64,000 nt of DNA, taken from positions 75,740 to 139,739 of the forward strand of contig DATDPU010000027.1 in assembly GCA_035292585.1 (NCBI GenBank), written 5' to 3'. Source of the DNA: DASSFZ01 sp035292585 (GTDB lineage Bacteria > Chloroflexota > Anaerolineae > Fen-1058). Shown here in pieces: positions 60,821 through 64,000 of this stretch. The notes beneath the pieces were generated by a model. That model was not told the DNA's origin, ran no database searches, and was given only the letters and a program-made list of their open reading frames with translations. A program made the translations under genes and the position numbers. Position 1 is the first letter of the stretch, and every line of letters begins with the position of its first letter.

Positions 60821-63800
60821 GTTGAAGAGGATCGAATTCCCGGAAGGGGATTGAAACACGACCAGGTTGATCGCCGCGAGGAAGAACAGATACGCGTTGA
60901 AGAGGATCGAATTCCCGGAAGGGGATTGAAACTTACCGTTGGCCAGCACAGTCGCGCCAGAACCCCGCCAGGTTGAAGAGGATCGAATTCCCGGAAGGGG
61001 ATTGAAACCCGCGACCTGAGGCACTTCCGTGCGCCACATCCTCAGCGTTGAAGAGGATCGAATTCCCGGAAGGGGATTGAAACGAGATTTGTCCTTCTGA
61101 GGTCGCACGTTTGATGCCCAAGCGTTGAAGAGGATCGAATTCCCGGAAGGGGATTGAAACTTGCGCAGGAGCCCGACGAGCATGGCAGGAATTCCCCGGT
61201 TGAAGAGGATCGAATTCCCGGAAGGGGATTGAAACCTGTTTCTGCCAGATTCCACCAGCCGACTTCGTCCCTAGTTGAAGAGGATCGAATTCCCGGAAGG
61301 GGATTGAAACCAGCATAAACCCACCTCTGGCGCAGAGCGGAGCGAGAGGTTGAAGAGGATCGAATTCCCGGAAGGGGATTGAAACTAGGTCGTCCCTGCG
61401 GGGATGGCCTTGGCAACTTCAGCCAAGTTGAAGAGGATCGAATTCCCGGAAGGGGATTGAAACGAACCGCTGGCCGTCCACGACGACCGAGACGGAAAAC
61501 TCGTTGAAGAGGATCGAATTCCCGGAAGGGGATTGAAACTCATCCCAGCCGTCACCTATCTTGGTGACTGCCTCAATGGTTGAAGAGGATCGAATTCCCG
61601 GAAGGGGATTGAAACCCAACCTTCAAACCCGCGGCCTTGGCTGTGGCCCGAGTTGAAGAGGATCGAATTCCCGGAAGGGGATTGAAACTCGCGCCCTAGT
61701 GCGGTGGTCATGTTATCGCCGGTAGGTTGAAGAGGATCGAATTCCCGGAAGGGGATTGAAACAAACCGTATCATGTCACTCCCCCTTACCACTGCCACGC
61801 GTTGAAGAGGATCGAATTCCCGGAAGGGGATTGAAACGAGATCACTACGTTCCGGTAGTAGCCGGGCGTGAGTGCGTTGAAGAGGATCGAATTCCCGGAA
61901 GGGGATTGAAACTCGAAGTTGCCGGTAATGATCAGGTCTCCGCCTACGGGTTGAAGAGGATCGAATTCCCGGAAGGGGATTGAAACCTGCTTCCACGTCT
62001 TGGAGACTGGCTTTTCGAGCTGGTTGAAGAGGATCGAATTCCCGGAAGGGGATTGAAACCTGAAGATTCGTCGGCACGCACTGGGTCGGCGCCGGCGGGT
62101 TGAAGAGGATCGAATTCCCGGAAGGGGATTGAAACCCGAACTTGTCGATCATCCACACCTCGAGTGTGCCGTGTTGAAGAGGATCGAATTCCCGGAAGGG
62201 GATTGAAACGTACCCTCCGGGATGATGAATCCTGGTTCGCTCCACTCGAGTTGAAGAGGATCGAATTCCCGGAAGGGGATTGAAACGCACTTCGGAATGC
62301 GGAGACTGTCGGTGTACACGTGCCCCGTTGAAGAGGATCGAATTCCCGGAAGGGGATTGAAACTTTACTTCGACGTCGTTCCTTGTGGCAGCTCGACAGC
62401 GTTGAAGAGGATCGAATTCCCGGAAGGGGATTGAAACAAACCATTTGAAGACCGTCAATGGACGGACACGCGGGAGTTGAAGAGGATCGAATTCCCGGAA
62501 GGGGATTGAAACCAAGCCTTGCCGGTACGGTGACGATATCATCTGTCACGTTGAAGAGGATCGAATTCCCGGAAGGGGATTGAAACTTGATTCAGATACA
62601 TCTGACCACCCGAGTTGACCGTCACGTTGAAGAGGATCGAATTCCCGGAAGGGGATTGAAACTCGTTGGTCGGGTCCGCGTTGTAGGCCGCCTGTTCCGG
62701 TTGAAGAGGATCGAATTCCCGGAAGGGGATTGAAACCAGTCACTGATCGACGTGGAATTCACCGCAGCTCCCCACTCTGGTTGAAGAGGATCGAATTCCC
62801 GGAAGGGGATTGAAACACGTATCTGTCAAACCTAGGGAATTTTCTACCGATCGCGTTGAAGAGGATCGAATTCCCGGAAGGGGATTGAAACTTATCTCTG
62901 GCGAGCGTTTTTACAGCGTCATCCAGCGTTGAAGAGGATCGAATTCCCGGAAGGGGATTGAAACACGTGGCATCAAATGCCATCGGTGATTCGACGCCGA
63001 TGGTTGAAGAGGATCGAATTCCCGGAAGGGGATTGAAACTTACCTGCTTTCCCGCCCAACGTAGTCATACGACCCCGAGTTGAAGAGGATCGAATTCCCG
63101 GAAGGGGATTGAAACCCAGGCACATCCGTAAGCTCTAGTGATGCGCCTTTGATGTGTTGAAGAGGATCGAATTCCCGGAAGGGGATTGAAACGCGGCATC
63201 GCGTCGTGAGTCGGCTGCTCCAGGCCAGCGTTGAAGAGGATCGAATTCCCGGAAGGGGATTGAAACCCAGTACAACAAGTAGGCCAAAGCTCATACCTAT
63301 CCAGGTTGAAGAGGATCGAATTCCCGGAAGGGGATTGAAACTGGTCTATTGCAGAACGAAGCCATGTTTGCCATTGACCAAGTTGAAGAGGATCGAATTC
63401 CCGGAAGGGGATTGAAACGAATCCACTGTTGTGAGTCATAGCTGATTCTGACCCGGTTGAAGAGGATCGAATTCCCGGAAGGGGATTGAAACTAGTCCTT
63501 GTTGAGTGTCTGATTGTCAATTTGCAACCGGGAGTTGAAGAGGATCGAATTCCCGGAAGGGGATTGAAACCAAAGTATTCGTCCGCAGAAGCTGACTCCG
63601 ATGCACCGGGTTGAAGAGGATCGAATTCCCGGAAGGGGATTGAAACTTTCCCAGACCATCACCATTGACTTGGTGATGGTCTGGGGTTGAAGAGGATCGA
63701 ATTCCCGGAAGGGGATTGAAACCCCCTCTGACCCTGTTATACCGTAATATAATTTGCAAAGTTGAAGAGGATCGAATTCCCGGAAGGGGATTGAAACACG

Positions 63801-63862
63801 GTCACGGCTGTCACAGGATCCGTGGACTTCACGTCGTTGAAGAGGATCGAATTCCCGGAAGG
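60821..63862 (+). CRISPR. CRISPR array, 41 repeats and 40 spacers
   Basis: The 37-nt repeat begins GTTGAAGAGG and ends GGGATTGAAAC. Forty copies read as intact, and the 41st (63836 onward) keeps only its first 27 nt before diverging (GGAAGGAGGGTTGG), so it is the leader-distal end. Spacers are 36-43 nt, most commonly 38. ATTCCC-GGAA-GGGGAT forms a short stem with a GNRA loop in each repeat. The ATTGAAAC end is the usual type III/Cas6 5' tag, so transcription is on the plus strand from the leader. No cas1 or cas2 is present in the window. Confidence 0.98.
63647..63685 (+). repeat. Self-complementary spacer
   Basis: Spacer 38 contains CCCAGACCATCACCA and its exact reverse complement TGGTGATGGTCTGGG, separated by six nt. 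The crRNA from it would fold on itself. It sits near the old, leader-distal end of the array. Confidence 0.9.
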
Positions 63863-64000
63863 AGGGTTGGACCAGTCAGGACTGGCCCCGCAATAACCCC
63901 GACCGGCTTGTACCAAAAGCGGGGCGAGTCAAATGACTGACCCCGCCGGTGGCAGCACGGGCGTGCTCTTTAACCAGCTACGCGTCTTGGTGAAGTCCCT
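63863..64000. other. Sequence beyond the array
   Basis: After the broken last repeat there is CCAGTCAGGACTGG, a short palindrome, then GC-rich sequence to the window edge. No frame can be judged from 138 bp. Adaptation genes, if any, would have to lie beyond this point or elsewhere. Confidence 0.3.

Noticed and set aside
60933..63759. Several long minus-strand open frames with repeating GFNPLPGIRSSST-like or VSIPFREFDPLQ-like peptides, and plus-strand VEEDRIPGRGLK frames
   Set aside because: They are translations of the CRISPR repeat in different frames; the 37-nt repeat contains no stop in these frames, so the array reads through.

Overview
The window looks like a chromosomal segment of a GC-rich bacterium, most plausibly a member of the Chloroflexota. 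That is inferred from gene content (tandem FemAB-like transferases, a sunset-domain surface protein, an ISAzo13-like transposase, a MalT/LAL regulator, a Csx15-type CRISPR remnant) and has not been tested by any search. Small inverted-repeat elements and gene fragments are common, so the region has been rearranged repeatedly.

Layout. 0-11 kb is housekeeping and cell-envelope: NAD synthetase, a PEP/pyruvate-binding ATP-grasp protein, a quinate-dehydrogenase-like protein, a MobA-like nucleotidyltransferase, a PAP2 phosphatase, two FemAB paralogues, an EamA exporter, and an ECF sigma factor paired with an O6-alkylguanine-DNA methyltransferase. Two tRNA genes (His, Arg) follow. 12-18.7 kb is a type I restriction-modification locus (hsdR-hsdS-hsdM, minus strand) with a MntA/HepT toxin-antitoxin pair between hsdS and hsdM. 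18.7-27.4 kb is a patchy accessory zone: a sigma factor, membrane protein and LuxR-type regulator cassette, an ISAzo13-like element whose transposase appears to need a -1 frameshift, two broken sunset-domain genes, a membrane GAF-like sensor, a Crp/Fnr regulator and transposase debris. 27.4-37.6 kb is a minus-strand cluster of unusual enzymes (glycosidase-like, phospholipase-C-like phosphoesterase, decarboxylase-like, VioB-type ferritin-like protein, GMC oxidoreductase with its small subunit, a DNase II, a haem-c lipoprotein). Five of these genes are bracketed by two inverted 131-bp repeats. 38-46.5 kb holds a LAL regulator, a tandem array of duplicated membrane proteins, a flavodoxin and a SWIM-domain protein.

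46.5-63.9 kb is a complete-looking type III CRISPR interference locus without adaptation genes: a Csx3 fusion and a CARF-HTH protein (divergent), a Can2/Card1-like CARF nuclease-fold protein, an HD-less Cas10 with an intact GGDD, a single Cas7, Csx10 with a helical tail that may be a fused Cas11, a double Cas7, Csx19, a large TIGR03986-type RAMP protein, a decayed csx15, Cas6, a small SAVED-like protein, then an array of 41 repeats and 40 spacers. The set resembles subtype III-D. Cas10 should make cyclic oligoadenylate on target binding; the Can2-like, CARF-HTH and SAVED-like proteins are candidate sensors and the Csx3 fusion a candidate signal-degrading enzyme.
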